From positions 620,001-684,000 of the forward strand of contig OZ000552.1 in assembly GCA_963923955.1 (NCBI GenBank): a DNA stretch of 64,000 bases. Direction: 5' to 3'. The notes beneath the pieces are model-generated. The model saw only the letters and a program-made list of their open reading frames with translations. It made no database searches and was not told where the DNA came from. The position numbers were made by a program, and so were the translations under genes. Positions within the stretch are counted from its first letter, which is position 1, and every line of letters starts with the position of its first letter. The DNA is from G963923955 sp963923955 (lineage in GTDB: Bacteria > Pseudomonadota > Gammaproteobacteria > Eutrophobiales > Eutrophobiaceae). Positions 1-9,050 of this stretch are shown here, in pieces.

Positions 1-58
1 GGGCATTGCTTAGGTTCCCCCACGAATAGCTCGGCTTTATCGCGGCACCCGGTGTCAT

Positions 59-1507
59 TCATAGGTAGAGCTCGCTCCATTCGCGCCCGTCTCTGGCCAT
101 CAGGGCGATGGCCTGTGCCGGTCCCTGGGTGCCGGCGGCATAGGGCTGCGGCTTTACCTTGGCCTGTTCCCAGTGATTGAGGATCTGGTCGATCCATTGC
201 CAGGAGGCCTCGACCTCGCTGGCGCTGACGAACAGCGCCTGGTTCTGTCTCAAGATCTCCAGCAGCAGGCGGGCGTAGGCATCAAAGCTGTGTTTGCGGC
301 GCGCTTCCGGCACGGACAGGTTCAGTTGCAACTCTTCCATCGGCTGATCGCCCAGGCCGGCCTGCTTGGTAAGAAAGTGCAGATGCATCTCTTCATCAGG
401 CTGTAGGCGGATGACCAACTTGTTGGCGGTATTGGCCAGACCCAGATCGGCGAAGATATCATGCTGCAGCGGCTTGAACTGGATATGGATCTCGGAGGTT
501 CGCAGCGGCATGCGTTTGCCGGTGCGCAGATAAAAGGGCACCCCGCTCCAGCGCCAGTTATCGATATGCGCCTTGATCGCAACATAGGTCTCAGTAACCG
601 ATGCCTTGTCTTTTCCCAGTTCGTCCAGATAGCCCGGCACCAGCTTGCCGTTTTGTGAACCGGCGATATACTGCCCGCGTACCGTTAAGTGCTTGATGTC
701 GTTTAGCGCGATCGGCTTCAGGCTTTTCAGCACCTTGAGCTTCTCGCTACGGATCATGTCCGCCTCACGGTTGACCGGCGGCTCCATGGCGATAAGACAA
801 AGCACTTGTAAGAGATGATTTTGCACCATGTCTCTCAAGGTGCCGGTCTCTTCGTAGAACTCATGCCTCTCCTCCACACCGACGGTCTCGGCCACCGTCA
901 CCTGCACATGGTCGATATAATTGTTATTCCAGATAGCACCGAACAGCACGTTGGCAAAGCGAATGGCGAGCAGGTTCTGCACCGCTTCCTTGCCGAGATA
1001 ATGATCAATGCGATAGATCTGCGCCTCCTCAAAGACATTGACCATCTCCTTGTTCACTTGCAAAAAGGATTGGCGGCTGCCGCCTAGGGGCTTCTCGACC
1101 ACGATCTGCGTGTCCGGCGTGGCCAGACCCGCCAGTTCTAGCGCCCGGCAGGCGGGGCCGAAGATCTTCGGCGGCGTGGCCAGATAGACGATCAGCCGCG
1201 CATGATCCGGCGCCAGCGATGCCTTGAATCGCTCCAAGTGCGCCGGCTTGACGACATCGCCGTGCAACTGGTGGATACGCTCGGCGAAGCGCGCCCAGAT
1301 GGCCTCGTCAAAGTCTTCATAGGTGCTGGTCTTCGCCTTGATCTTCTCCAGCAGGGCGGTACGCTCATCGCCGTGTCGAGACATGCTGGTGATACAAATC
1401 TCCTTATCCAGATGGCCTGCCTTGTCCAGCGTAAACAGGGCCGGATAGAGCTTCCGGATCGCCAAATCACCATCGCCACCAACAATGAGTATCTGCGTCT
1501 TCATCAT
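59..1507 (-). CDS. zwf: Glucose-6-phosphate 1-dehydrogenase
   Basis: Oxidises glucose-6-phosphate to 6-phosphogluconolactone with NAD(P)+, the entry to the oxidative pentose phosphate and Entner-Doudoroff routes, in the cytosol. The 482-residue protein has the usual length. Its N-terminal nucleotide-binding loop reads GGDGDLAIRKLYPAL (about 10-24), VEKPLG is at 137-142, and the substrate and catalytic stretch RIDHYLGKE at 166-174 carries the conserved His169. Two ATG codons stand in tandem at the start and no strong ribosome site is seen before them. It is the most downstream gene of the minus-strand sugar block, so it may serve sugar catabolism, but a 190-base gap separates it from the permease gene. 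Identification is secure. Confidence 0.95.
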   Translation of the reverse strand: MMKTQILIVGGDGDLAIRKLYPALFTLDKAGHLDKEICITSMSRHGDERTALLEKIKAKTSTYEDFDEAIWARFAERIHQLHGDVVKPAHLERFKASLAPDHARLIVYLATPPKIFGPACRALELAGLATPDTQIVVEKPLGGSRQSFLQVNKEMVNVFEEAQIYRIDHYLGKEAVQNLLAIRFANVLFGAIWNNNYIDHVQVTVAETVGVEERHEFYEETGTLRDMVQNHLLQVLCLIAMEPPVNREADMIRSEKLKVLKSLKPIALNDIKHLTVRGQYIAGSQNGKLVPGYLDELGKDKASVTETYVAIKAHIDNWRWSGVPFYLRTGKRMPLRTSEIHIQFKPLQHDIFADLGLANTANKLVIRLQPDEEMHLHFLTKQAGLGDQPMEELQLNLSVPEARRKHSFDAYARLLLEILRQNQALFVSASEVEASWQWIDQILNHWEQAKVKPQPYAAGTQGPAQAIALMARDGREWSELYL

Positions 1508-1695
1508 GCTTTTCTAAATGCTGCTCTCAGCTTCGTAACGAAGTCATCGTAAAAGTAAGGCATAAAGACTATCACGACGATGATGAAAACGGAACATAAG
1601 CCCGCTCATCCTTCCGGGTGCCTAATCCTTGTGGTTATTGCACAAGGGCGTGGGCAGGGTCTTAAGAAAATAAGGGCATGATATTCTCCGTCCAC

Positions 1696-3111
1696 TCAGA
1701 CAGCGTGAACATGATGCGTCCGGTAGCCGTAGATGGCGATGATGATAAAGCACATCAGGGGCAGGAGAAACGAGGTCTTGACCGATGGGATGCCGACGAT
1801 GAGCGGCCCGGCATCAATCAGGGCCGCCTGCAAGGGCGGCATCAGGGCGCCGCCGACAATGGCCATCACCAGGCCGGCAGATGCCAGGCTGGCATCATCG
1901 CCCATGCCGCTTAAGGCGATGCCGTAGATGGTGGGGAACATCAAAGACATGCAGGCGGAGATCGCGATCAAACAGTACAGGCCGACCATGCCGTCGAGCA
2001 ATACCGTGCCGAGGCAAAAGGCAATCCCGCCCATTGCCAGCACCATCAGCAGGCTGCCGGGGCGAACATAGCCCAGCAGGAAGGTACAGACGAAGCGGCT
2101 GGCGAGGAAGACCACCATCGCGATAATGTTGTAGCCTTGCGCTTGTGCCGCCGTTAGCCCGATGGCGGTCATGCCGTAGTGGATGATAAAGGTCCAGCAC
2201 ATGATCTGCGCGCCCACGTAAAAGGCCTGGGCGATCACGCCCTCCAGATAACGCGTATTGCGCACCAGCCGGCCAAAGATGGCCTTGAGCTCGATCAAGC
2301 TCAAGGGATGATCATGGCGCATGGTGCGGGGCAGTCTGCTGAACAGAAAGACCAGGAAGAGGAGGCTGACGATGATGGCAATGGCCACATAGGGCGTGCG
2401 CACGATCGCCAGATCAGCGGCCTGCATGGCCTGGTGTGTCGCCGGATCACGCACGGCAAGCTCGTGCAAAGCCGCCGACAATTTGCCATCGACCACGGCG
2501 GGCAACAGCGCCTGATACTCAGGGTGGGCGGCCTTCTCCGCCTTGCGGAATGCCTCAACCTGCAAGCTATCTAAGATCACCGTGGAGGCGATAAACATGC
2601 CGGCCAAAGAGCCCACAGGATTGAAGGCCTGGGCCAGGTTAAGGCGCCGCGTGGCCGTGTCCTGAGCGCCCATAGAGAGAATATAGGGATTGGCGGTGAC
2701 CTCCAGCAGCGCCAGGCCGCAGGTGAGCACACATAGGGCGCTTAGAAAAAAATAAAACTCGCGGTAGATGCTGGCGGGGATGAACAAGAATGCGCCCAAG
2801 GCATAGAGCGCCAGGCCTAGCAATATCCCCGCCTTGTATGAGTAGCTGCGGATAAAGATGGCGGCGGGAATGGCCATGATGCCATAGCCCAAGTAGAAGG
2901 CGAACTGCACCATGCTGCTCTGCGCATTGGAGATGAGAAAAACGTCCTTGAAGACCCTTACCAACGGGTTGGTGATGTCGTTGGCAAAGCCCCACAATGG
3001 AAACAGCATTGCCACCAGAATAAAGGGCCACAGCATCCCCTGCGGCAGGATAGGTACGCGCGGCGCGGCGCGGTTTGCCTTGACGGATCGCTTCGCTGCG
3101 TGATCAGGCAT
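1696..3111 (-). CDS. fucP: FucP-type sugar:H+ symporter (MFS), probably L-fucose
   Basis: Inner-membrane major facilitator of the fucose/glucose/galactose permease family, 471 residues, about 12 hydrophobic segments. The motif WGFAND near residue 42-47 and LEVTANPYI near 137 carry the Asp and Glu that correspond to the proton-coupling pair Asp46/Glu135 known for E. coli FucP. A TTG one codon upstream could also initiate; the ATG at 3111 is preferred. It lies in a minus-strand sugar block that includes an L-fucose oxidation pathway (7284-12498), which suggests L-fucose as substrate. The substrate is inferred from context and not proven by residues alone. Confidence 0.8.
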   Translation of the reverse strand: MPDHAAKRSVKANRAAPRVPILPQGMLWPFILVAMLFPLWGFANDITNPLVRVFKDVFLISNAQSSMVQFAFYLGYGIMAIPAAIFIRSYSYKAGILLGLALYALGAFLFIPASIYREFYFFLSALCVLTCGLALLEVTANPYILSMGAQDTATRRLNLAQAFNPVGSLAGMFIASTVILDSLQVEAFRKAEKAAHPEYQALLPAVVDGKLSAALHELAVRDPATHQAMQAADLAIVRTPYVAIAIIVSLLFLVFLFSRLPRTMRHDHPLSLIELKAIFGRLVRNTRYLEGVIAQAFYVGAQIMCWTFIIHYGMTAIGLTAAQAQGYNIIAMVVFLASRFVCTFLLGYVRPGSLLMVLAMGGIAFCLGTVLLDGMVGLYCLIAISACMSLMFPTIYGIALSGMGDDASLASAGLVMAIVGGALMPPLQAALIDAGPLIVGIPSVKTSFLLPLMCFIIIAIYGYRTHHVHAV

Positions 3112-3202
3112 CAATTTTCGGCCTGTTTGAAGGGCATGTCGTGATAAGGGTGGTCAAGCTTCTTCCCACTCCAGCATCACTTATCCAGGATGGCGCCGGG
3201 AT

Positions 3203-4219
3203 TTAGTTTTCCCACCTCAAACCTTGGGCCTCCAGGTATTCGATCACAAACTTCGGCTCATCGGTCTGAATGATGGTGGCACCCCGCCGCACCCAGAAGC
3301 CAAATACCTGATCCGGATACTTAAGGCCGAGAACATCATGCCGCCCCCCATTCCACATCAGCTGGTGCAGGGCGCTGTCGGGATGCTGAAGCGGGTCGAT
3401 ATACAGCGTGTTGATCCACAGGTGAACGCTGTTCTTCACTGCAAGTTTTCTCACGGCATCAGAGAACAGAAAGCCGCCGTCCCCGGTGATGCGCTTGTCC
3501 GGGTCTGCGCGGATACCCACGATCATCTCCGCCGCCTCGGGTTTCAGGACGCTCAAACTTTTTCTTATCCGGTCCAGGCTGCGGGTGTCCCGGTCCCGAT
3601 GCATCGGCATAAACTCGGCAGCAAATGGCAGGGCTGACAGCATAGTCTTGATCGCATCCAGCTGCTCATCCGTATCGCTCCCGCCCTTGAGCACTACCTG
3701 GTCTTCCACGCCCATGTCCCTGGCGATTAACAGTGCGCGCCCCAGCTCCTTCACCGGCAATTTCGGATCAAGGTTGATCATGATGCGGCCCTTTGCCAAC
3801 GCATAGACCTCTTCCAGGGTGGGAATCTTGTACTGCGTTAGCTCGCCGCTGGCCTCATCAATCAGGTTAAATTTGCGCAGTTCGGCCAGGCTGAGCGCAG
3901 CGACCTCACCCTGGCCATTGGTGGTGCGATCAACAGTGCTGTCATGCAGCAGCACAAAGTGCCCGTCCTGGCTTGCCCGTACATCTAGCTCGACCATGTC
4001 CACGCCGAGTGCTATGGCGTACTTTATGGAGGGAGTGGCATTTTCCGGCAGAATGATCCGTCCCCCTTCCATGAAGGCGGCTCGGTGGGCGACCACAAAG
4101 ATATCCCGACTGGAAGGGTTCTCCCAGCGGTGCATGATGTGTTCAAAGTCTCTGGCGCAGCCAGCCTGGCTCGCCAGCATTAGGACGCTGAACAGACAGA
4201 CTATTCCGGCGGGCTTCAT
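3203..4219 (-). CDS. Glycerophosphodiester phosphodiesterase family protein, exported
   Basis: Predicted to hydrolyse glycerophosphodiesters or a related phosphodiester outside the cytosol. The protein has 338 residues and begins with a hydrophobic signal segment ending in ASQAGC, which resembles a lipobox with an unusual Gln at -3. The GDPD TIM-barrel signatures follow: VAHRAA (about 43-48), PENATPSI, then the metal-ligand motif VELDVRASQDGHFVLLHD (about 96-113). The ribosome site AAGGAATT lies just before the ATG. The gene sits between the FucP-like permease and a TonB-dependent receptor on the same strand. Its link to sugar use is unclear; members of this fold also act on other phosphodiesters. 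Confidence 0.8.
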   Translation of the reverse strand: MKPAGIVCLFSVLMLASQAGCARDFEHIMHRWENPSSRDIFVVAHRAAFMEGGRIILPENATPSIKYAIALGVDMVELDVRASQDGHFVLLHDSTVDRTTNGQGEVAALSLAELRKFNLIDEASGELTQYKIPTLEEVYALAKGRIMINLDPKLPVKELGRALLIARDMGVEDQVVLKGGSDTDEQLDAIKTMLSALPFAAEFMPMHRDRDTRSLDRIRKSLSVLKPEAAEMIVGIRADPDKRITGDGGFLFSDAVRKLAVKNSVHLWINTLYIDPLQHPDSALHQLMWNGGRHDVLGLKYPDQVFGFWVRRGATIIQTDEPKFVIEYLEAQGLRWEN

Positions 4220-4295
4220 AATTCCTTAAGGTTTTCGTAATCTGCATCGCTGAGATAATCGGGGCCCTGCTTTTCAAGCGCCCCACCAGAGTCTG

Positions 4296-7079
4296 CTAAA
4301 GTCTATAGCGAAGACCAAGGATGTAAATAGGCCCTTGATCGACGAAACCTCTCACCAGGCCGGCTTCACGGATGGAGCGATAATCCTCACCGAGCAGATT
4401 CAACCCGTCAAACGAGACGCTCAGGTTCTCTCTGATGTCATAGCTGGCCGAGACATCCAGCTGATCACGTGCATCCACAAAGAAAGGCACCCTAAGATCC
4501 GGAATGCCACTGAAACCATTCCGGTATTCATCCCGATGCGAGAATGCCAAGCGCACACTGGCGCCGTGTTTTTCATAATAGGCGATCAGGTTATAGGTCA
4601 GGTCCGACTGGCCGGAAAGTGTGGCAGTAAGCTCCTCTCCCTGGACATCGAAGGTTCCCTCACTATCGGTCAGGGTGGCATTGATCAAGGCGCCAAAGCC
4701 GGTGTCGCCGAAGGGTTGCTGGTATGAAAGCTCCAACCCGGTCAGCTCGCCGCCCTCGCCATTGACCGGTCGGCTGACGAGAAAGGTCTCGCCGCTGACA
4801 TTGTTACCATCATCATCGATCAGGTTGGTGCCGGTAATGACTTCACGGGTGGTACCGTTGACGATGAAGGAGTTGATGTCCTTGTAGAACAGGGTGGCGG
4901 ATAACAGCCCTTCCTCGGCAAAGTACCACTCAAAGGACAGGTCGTACTGTGTTGCCTTGAACGGTGCCAGGTTGGGATTGCCGCCGCGCGCAGTCAGCAG
5001 GGTCGGGAATACCGAGGTGCCGGGGGATAACTGCCCCAAGGTGGGGCGGGTAATGGCCTTGTTTGCAGCAAAACGAAGGATAATATTATCGGCGAGATCA
5101 AAGCGAATATTAAGCCCCGGCAGTACATTGGTGTAGGTATTCTTGACCGTCACCGGCTCGATCACCCCGCCCACCTCCTGTGAGCCGCTGGAAGTCTGTT
5201 TTGTTCTGACAACGCGCACACCCAGATCAACAACGCCCCAGCTTGGTCGCCAGTCCGTCTTCACATAAAAGGCCCGTGTGTCCTCCGTGACTGTCCACGA
5301 GCTCAGTGGGTCGTTATCGATCTGCGCCGTCAGGCTGGTTGGCAGGATCCGGGCGCCCGCCTCCGGGGCAATGATCAAAAAATCCCGCGGCGTACCTGCT
5401 GGCGCCCCCGCCAGAAACCCATCGGCAACCGAAGTCACCGATGCAGAGATGTCCGCAAAGGGCGTGTCATTGCCAAAGCCCGTACCGGTTAAAGCGGCAA
5501 AGGTGTCCAGGTCGCCGCGCAACTCAGCGCGCAGCTGCGACACTTCTTTTTCCGAGAGCCTGACGCCGAATTTCAGGGCGGACAGGGCGCCCGCATCGAC
5601 AAAATCATGCTGGAAATCAAGCTGCAGGGAGGTCTCCTCATCTTCACGTTTTCTGGGGCGATACCTGAAGCCTCCGGCACCGTAATCTGCGGGGTCGAGG
5701 TAGTCAAATTCCGGCCCATTGAGTAAGGGATAGTCTCCGCCCGAGCCGATGTCGTAGGAAAAGGGCCCGGTGTACTGGTACAGATAGGTGCGCCGCAGCT
5801 CATCCTGTTTGGATGATGAGTAGCCAAGTCGGGCAAACAGGCTCCATTGATCATTGATCTGCCATTCGCCGTCCAGGGTAAAATGCAGAAAATCGGTCTC
5901 AAAGCGATCTTCAACCGATTCAGTGCGCTGGGTGATGTTATCCAAGAGCGCAGCGCTGAGCACGCGCTGGCCGTCGAAGGTCTCGACATCAAGCCGCCGC
6001 GGCGCTACGCCGCGCCGGGCAAAGCCGGTGAGGCCATCTATCGTTGCCCGATAGCCCACATCGTCATAGATGGCATACAGCAGGTCGGCGGACAGTTCGA
6101 TATCCTCATTGGGGCGCAGCTGTAAGGAGGTGGTAAGGCCCAGGCGCTCTCTATCCAGCACATTGGGGCCGACCCGCGGCAGCGAGTCGGTAATCGTATT
6201 GGCGGCGATATCCTGGAGTTGCGCGAGAGTTGCCGGCGTACCGTTGATCGTGGTGCCGAGTGCATCCAGGTCGGCTTGAGCCAAGTCATCCGCCGTGCCT
6301 GCCGTGCGGTCTGCGCCATTTAGGGTATTGCTCAAAAAGGCGTTGCCGGTGTTTTGCAGTCTGAATCGCTGGGCAATATCACCGCGGCTGGTCGTGTCGG
6401 AATAGGCCAGTGATGCAGCAAGGCCGACTTTTCTATCAAGCCAGGTATCGGCTGCCAGCACCGCCAAGCGCGGATCAAGGCCGCGGCTGCCGCCCGCCAG
6501 CTCGGCATATTGTCCGCGCGCAGAAACCACCACAGTGCGGCCATCATAATCAAAGGGGCGCGGCGTCCGCAGGTTGATCGATGCCGCAATGCCGCCCTCG
6601 GTTTGATCGGCAGAGCCGGACTTGGCCAGCGTCACGTTTGAAAATAGCTCAGAGGCAAAGATATCATAATCAAAGGCGCGGATCGCATCAGCGCCGTCTG
6701 TTGCCGAAGATGCCGCGGTGATGCCGTTTAAGGTTGACCTGACGAAGTCCGCCGGCAGCCCGCGCACACTGAGCCGCCGCCCCTCGCCGTTATCGGAGCG
6801 ATCCAGGGTAACGCCGGTAACGCGCTGCAGCGCCTCGCCGATGTTTAAGTCCGGAAAGTCGGCGATGTCTTCTGCGACAATCGCATCCAACACGCCGACC
6901 GCCTCCCGTTTTTGATCCAGGGCGCGGCTCAGGCTGACCCTGACCCCGACGGTTACGACAATCTCTTCCAGCACCACGCCATCATCGGCCTGGGCAAAAG
7001 CGCTGTGAATCGGCAGCGCACAGAGGCAGGCGATCAGCGATAGACGGATGGACAGGGATGGGTAATATGATCTGTTCAT
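4296..7079 (-). CDS. TonB-dependent outer-membrane receptor (sugar block)
   Basis: Outer-membrane active transporter of 927 residues: signal peptide (hydrophobic to about residue 30, ending SAFAQA), TonB-box-like EEIVVTV at about 38-44, plug domain with DFPDLNIGEALQRVTGV and LSVRGLP, and a beta barrel ending in the aromatic-type terminus LGLRYRL. The start is ATG 7079, since AGAGGA stands six bases before it; an upstream in-frame ATG at 7106 has no such site. The long divergent plug and barrel are typical of TBDRs serving glycan oligomers. A 204-base gap with an AAGCGCTT palindrome precedes it, so it likely has its own regulated promoter shared in logic with the fucose operon. Confidence 0.9.
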   Translation of the reverse strand: MNRSYYPSLSIRLSLIACLCALPIHSAFAQADDGVVLEEIVVTVGVRVSLSRALDQKREAVGVLDAIVAEDIADFPDLNIGEALQRVTGVTLDRSDNGEGRRLSVRGLPADFVRSTLNGITAASSATDGADAIRAFDYDIFASELFSNVTLAKSGSADQTEGGIAASINLRTPRPFDYDGRTVVVSARGQYAELAGGSRGLDPRLAVLAADTWLDRKVGLAASLAYSDTTSRGDIAQRFRLQNTGNAFLSNTLNGADRTAGTADDLAQADLDALGTTINGTPATLAQLQDIAANTITDSLPRVGPNVLDRERLGLTTSLQLRPNEDIELSADLLYAIYDDVGYRATIDGLTGFARRGVAPRRLDVETFDGQRVLSAALLDNITQRTESVEDRFETDFLHFTLDGEWQINDQWSLFARLGYSSSKQDELRRTYLYQYTGPFSYDIGSGGDYPLLNGPEFDYLDPADYGAGGFRYRPRKREDEETSLQLDFQHDFVDAGALSALKFGVRLSEKEVSQLRAELRGDLDTFAALTGTGFGNDTPFADISASVTSVADGFLAGAPAGTPRDFLIIAPEAGARILPTSLTAQIDNDPLSSWTVTEDTRAFYVKTDWRPSWGVVDLGVRVVRTKQTSSGSQEVGGVIEPVTVKNTYTNVLPGLNIRFDLADNIILRFAANKAITRPTLGQLSPGTSVFPTLLTARGGNPNLAPFKATQYDLSFEWYFAEEGLLSATLFYKDINSFIVNGTTREVITGTNLIDDDGNNVSGETFLVSRPVNGEGGELTGLELSYQQPFGDTGFGALINATLTDSEGTFDVQGEELTATLSGQSDLTYNLIAYYEKHGASVRLAFSHRDEYRNGFSGIPDLRVPFFVDARDQLDVSASYDIRENLSVSFDGLNLLGEDYRSIREAGLVRGFVDQGPIYILGLRYRL

Positions 7080-7150
7080 GGTATTTCCTCTTAATTTTAT
7101 ATGCAAAAAATACTTTCTCTTATAAAATTATATAAGAAAATACTTTTCGT

Positions 7151-7192
7151 CAACAAAAAATTGAAATTTTTATGAAAAATAATTTTTTGTTG
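7151..7192. repeat. AT-rich inverted repeat upstream of TBDR
   Basis: CAACAAAAAATT at 7151-7162 is repeated exactly in inverted form as AATTTTTTGTTG at 7181-7192, with a further small inner hairpin (ATTTTT/GAAAAAT). It lies in the leader of the TBDR gene at 7079. It may be a transcript hairpin or a protein site; no assignment can be made from sequence. Confidence 0.6.
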
Positions 7193-7226
7193 CCTTTATG
7201 CAACGGGACAAGGCCGACTGGCCGAT

Positions 7227-7240
7227 CATAAGCGCTTATG
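7227..7240. promoter_or_regulatory. Operator-like palindrome CATAAGCGCTTATG
   Basis: A perfect 14-base palindrome in the gap upstream of the TBDR gene. The core AAGCGCTT recurs at 12563-12570 before the aldose dehydrogenase operon, next to a divergent IclR regulator. The shared core suggests one regulator for uptake and catabolism. The identity of the binding protein (the IclR neighbour, or an unlinked LacI/GntR protein) is not shown. Confidence 0.5.
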
Positions 7241-7283
7241 CAATACGGGGGCAGAGGGGGCGGCGCCGGGTGCCGACCTTGCA

Positions 7284-8129
7284 TTAGAGAAGGGAGATGA
7301 CCCGCTGCCGCTGCTGGCCAAGCTCGTCTATGCCCAAAACCATCTCATCGCCGGCGTTCAGATAGACCGGCGGGTCTTGCCCCAGGCCGACCCCGGGCGG
7401 GGTGCCGGTGGAGATGACATCGCCCGGCTGCAGGCTCATAAACCGGCTGATATAACTGACCAGATAATCAGGCTTGAAGATCATGCTGCGGGTGTTGCCG
7501 TGCTGATAGCGCCGCCCGTTCACCGCCAACCACAGGTTCAAGTCAAGCACATCGGCTATCTGCTCCGGCGTTACCAGCCACGGGCCGATCGGGCCGAAGC
7601 TGTCGCAGCCCTTGCCCTTGTCCCATTGTGTGCCGCGCTCCAGTTGAAAGGCGCGCTCGGATATGTCGTTGATCACGCAAAAGCCGGCGATCACGCCGGG
7701 CGCATCCGCGACCTCTACATAGGCCGCATCAGCACCGATGACGATGCCCAGCTCCACTTCCCAGTCCAGCTTGGTGGCACCCTTAGGCTTGATGACAGCA
7801 TCATTCGGCCCGCAGACGGCGCTGGTGGCTTTCAAGAATATTTCCGGCTCTGTCGGCACTGCAAAGCCGGATTCTTCGGCATGATCTGAATAATTCAGGC
7901 CCACGCACAGGAATTTCCCGATGCCGGCCACGCAGGGGCCGTAGCGGATTTCATCAGCGATAATCGGCAGGGTGCTGACATCGATGGCGCGGATCTTGTC
8001 CAGGTTTTCCGGGCGCAGCATCTCGCCGTCCAGATCGCAGATATGGCCGGACAGATCACGGCGCCTGCCCTCGGCATCCATGATGCCGGGGCCTTCTCGG
8101 CCTTTATCGCCGTGGCGACATAGTTTCAT
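7284..8129 (-). CDS. Fumarylacetoacetate hydrolase-family protein; likely 2,4-diketo-3-deoxy-L-fuconate hydrolase
   Basis: Predicted last enzyme of the non-phosphorylating L-fucose route, cleaving 2,4-diketo-3-deoxy-L-fuconate to pyruvate and lactate. It has 281 residues, with the FAH fold signatures FLCVGLNYSDHAEE (about 73-86), the metal-ligand stretch DWEVELGIVIG (about 121-131), NDISERAFQLERGTQW and the C-terminal GDVISTGTPPGVG. GGGAGG precedes the ATG. It is the last gene of the fucose operon, after the SDR, with a 138-base gap that holds a dispersed repeat. The fold is certain; the exact substrate rests on the neighbouring pathway genes. Confidence 0.85.
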   Translation of the reverse strand: MKLCRHGDKGREGPGIMDAEGRRRDLSGHICDLDGEMLRPENLDKIRAIDVSTLPIIADEIRYGPCVAGIGKFLCVGLNYSDHAEESGFAVPTEPEIFLKATSAVCGPNDAVIKPKGATKLDWEVELGIVIGADAAYVEVADAPGVIAGFCVINDISERAFQLERGTQWDKGKGCDSFGPIGPWLVTPEQIADVLDLNLWLAVNGRRYQHGNTRSMIFKPDYLVSYISRFMSLQPGDVISTGTPPGVGLGQDPPVYLNAGDEMVLGIDELGQQRQRVISLL

Positions 8130-8154
8130 TGGGTTGACCTCCCTTGTAAATACT

Positions 8155-8262
8155 TATGGATTCCTGTTCAAGCCAGGAATGAAGGTTATGGATTCCCGCC
8201 CCTGATCGCGGGCAGGGGTGAGGTTCTTGCGCAGGAATAGCCTGCCCCGTGCTGGACATGGG
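8155..8262. repeat. Dispersed palindromic (REP-like) repeat, copy 1
   Basis: This intergenic stretch is built from small inverted repeats of the type ATGGATTCC...GGAATGA, plus a segment GGAATAGCCTGCCCCGT (8234-8250). That segment recurs at 13649-13665 with the same following context (CTGGA, then GGGGA and GG), and in inverted, slightly changed form near 13527-13543. Such elements are common extragenic repeats in proteobacteria. No function is inferred. Confidence 0.6.
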
Positions 8263-8267
8263 GATGG

Positions 8268-9023
8268 TTATAAACACCAGCCGCCATCGATCGGAAAGGC
8301 AACGCCGGTGGTGTAGCCGGATTCATCTGAGGCTAGATACATGGCCAAGGAGGCGATTTCATCCGCCGTGCCCAGCCGCCCCATCGGCTGGCGGGCGATA
8401 AAATCGCGGCGGGCTTGGTCCGGATCAGCAAAGGCTTGCAAGCGCTGCCGCAGGGATGGCGTATCCACCGTGCCGGGGCAAATCGCATTACAGCGGATCC
8501 CCTGCCTGATAAAGTCGCTGGCCACGGCCTTGGTCAGGCCGATCACCGCAGCCTTGGTGGTGCCATAGACAAAGCGGCTGGGTACGCCCTTGAGGCTGGA
8601 TGCGACCGATGACATGTTGATGATACTGCCGCCGCCGGTCGCCAGCATCTTCGGCAAAAAGGCCCGGATCAGGCGGTAGCAGCTCTTCACATTCAACTCA
8701 AAAGAAAAATCCCAGGCGTCTTCATCACATTCGAAGATGGTGCCGTCATGCACAAAGCCGGCGCAGTTAAACAGGATGTCGATGGCGCTTATCCTGGCGG
8801 CAAAGGCCGTGATCATGGCCTTGTCCGTCACATCCAGGACCTGGGTCTGAATGGCCGGGTGGCGGTCTTTTAGCGCGGCCAGTGCGTCCGTGTTACTGTC
8901 GGTCGCCCACACCGCCGCCCCGGCCTGGTCAAACAGCTTTGCAGTGGCGCGCCCGATCCCGGCCGCGGCTGCGGTGATGACGGCGGTCTTGCCGTGTAGC
9001 CGTGCGCTCTGCGTAGTGACCAT
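8268..9023 (-). CDS. Short-chain dehydrogenase; likely 2-keto-3-deoxy-L-fuconate dehydrogenase
   Basis: Classical SDR of 251 residues. The cofactor loop is AAAAGIGRA (about 18-26, with Ala in place of the usual first Gly), NCAG is at 86-89, the catalytic Ser is in NMSSV (138/139), and the YxxxK pair is Tyr153/Lys157 in YGTTK. In this operon it would oxidise 2-keto-3-deoxy-L-fuconate to the 2,4-diketo acid used by the FAH-family hydrolase next door. The assignment rests on the gene set (AKR, lactonase, dehydratase, SDR, hydrolase), which matches the known non-phosphorylating L-fucose pathway of proteobacteria. The SDR family itself is certain. Confidence 0.85.
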   Translation of the reverse strand: MVTTQSARLHGKTAVITAAAAGIGRATAKLFDQAGAAVWATDSNTDALAALKDRHPAIQTQVLDVTDKAMITAFAARISAIDILFNCAGFVHDGTIFECDEDAWDFSFELNVKSCYRLIRAFLPKMLATGGGSIINMSSVASSLKGVPSRFVYGTTKAAVIGLTKAVASDFIRQGIRCNAICPGTVDTPSLRQRLQAFADPDQARRDFIARQPMGRLGTADEIASLAMYLASDESGYTTGVAFPIDGGWCL

Positions 9024-9050
9024 GACTTGTCCGCCTTAGAAGATGAAAGA

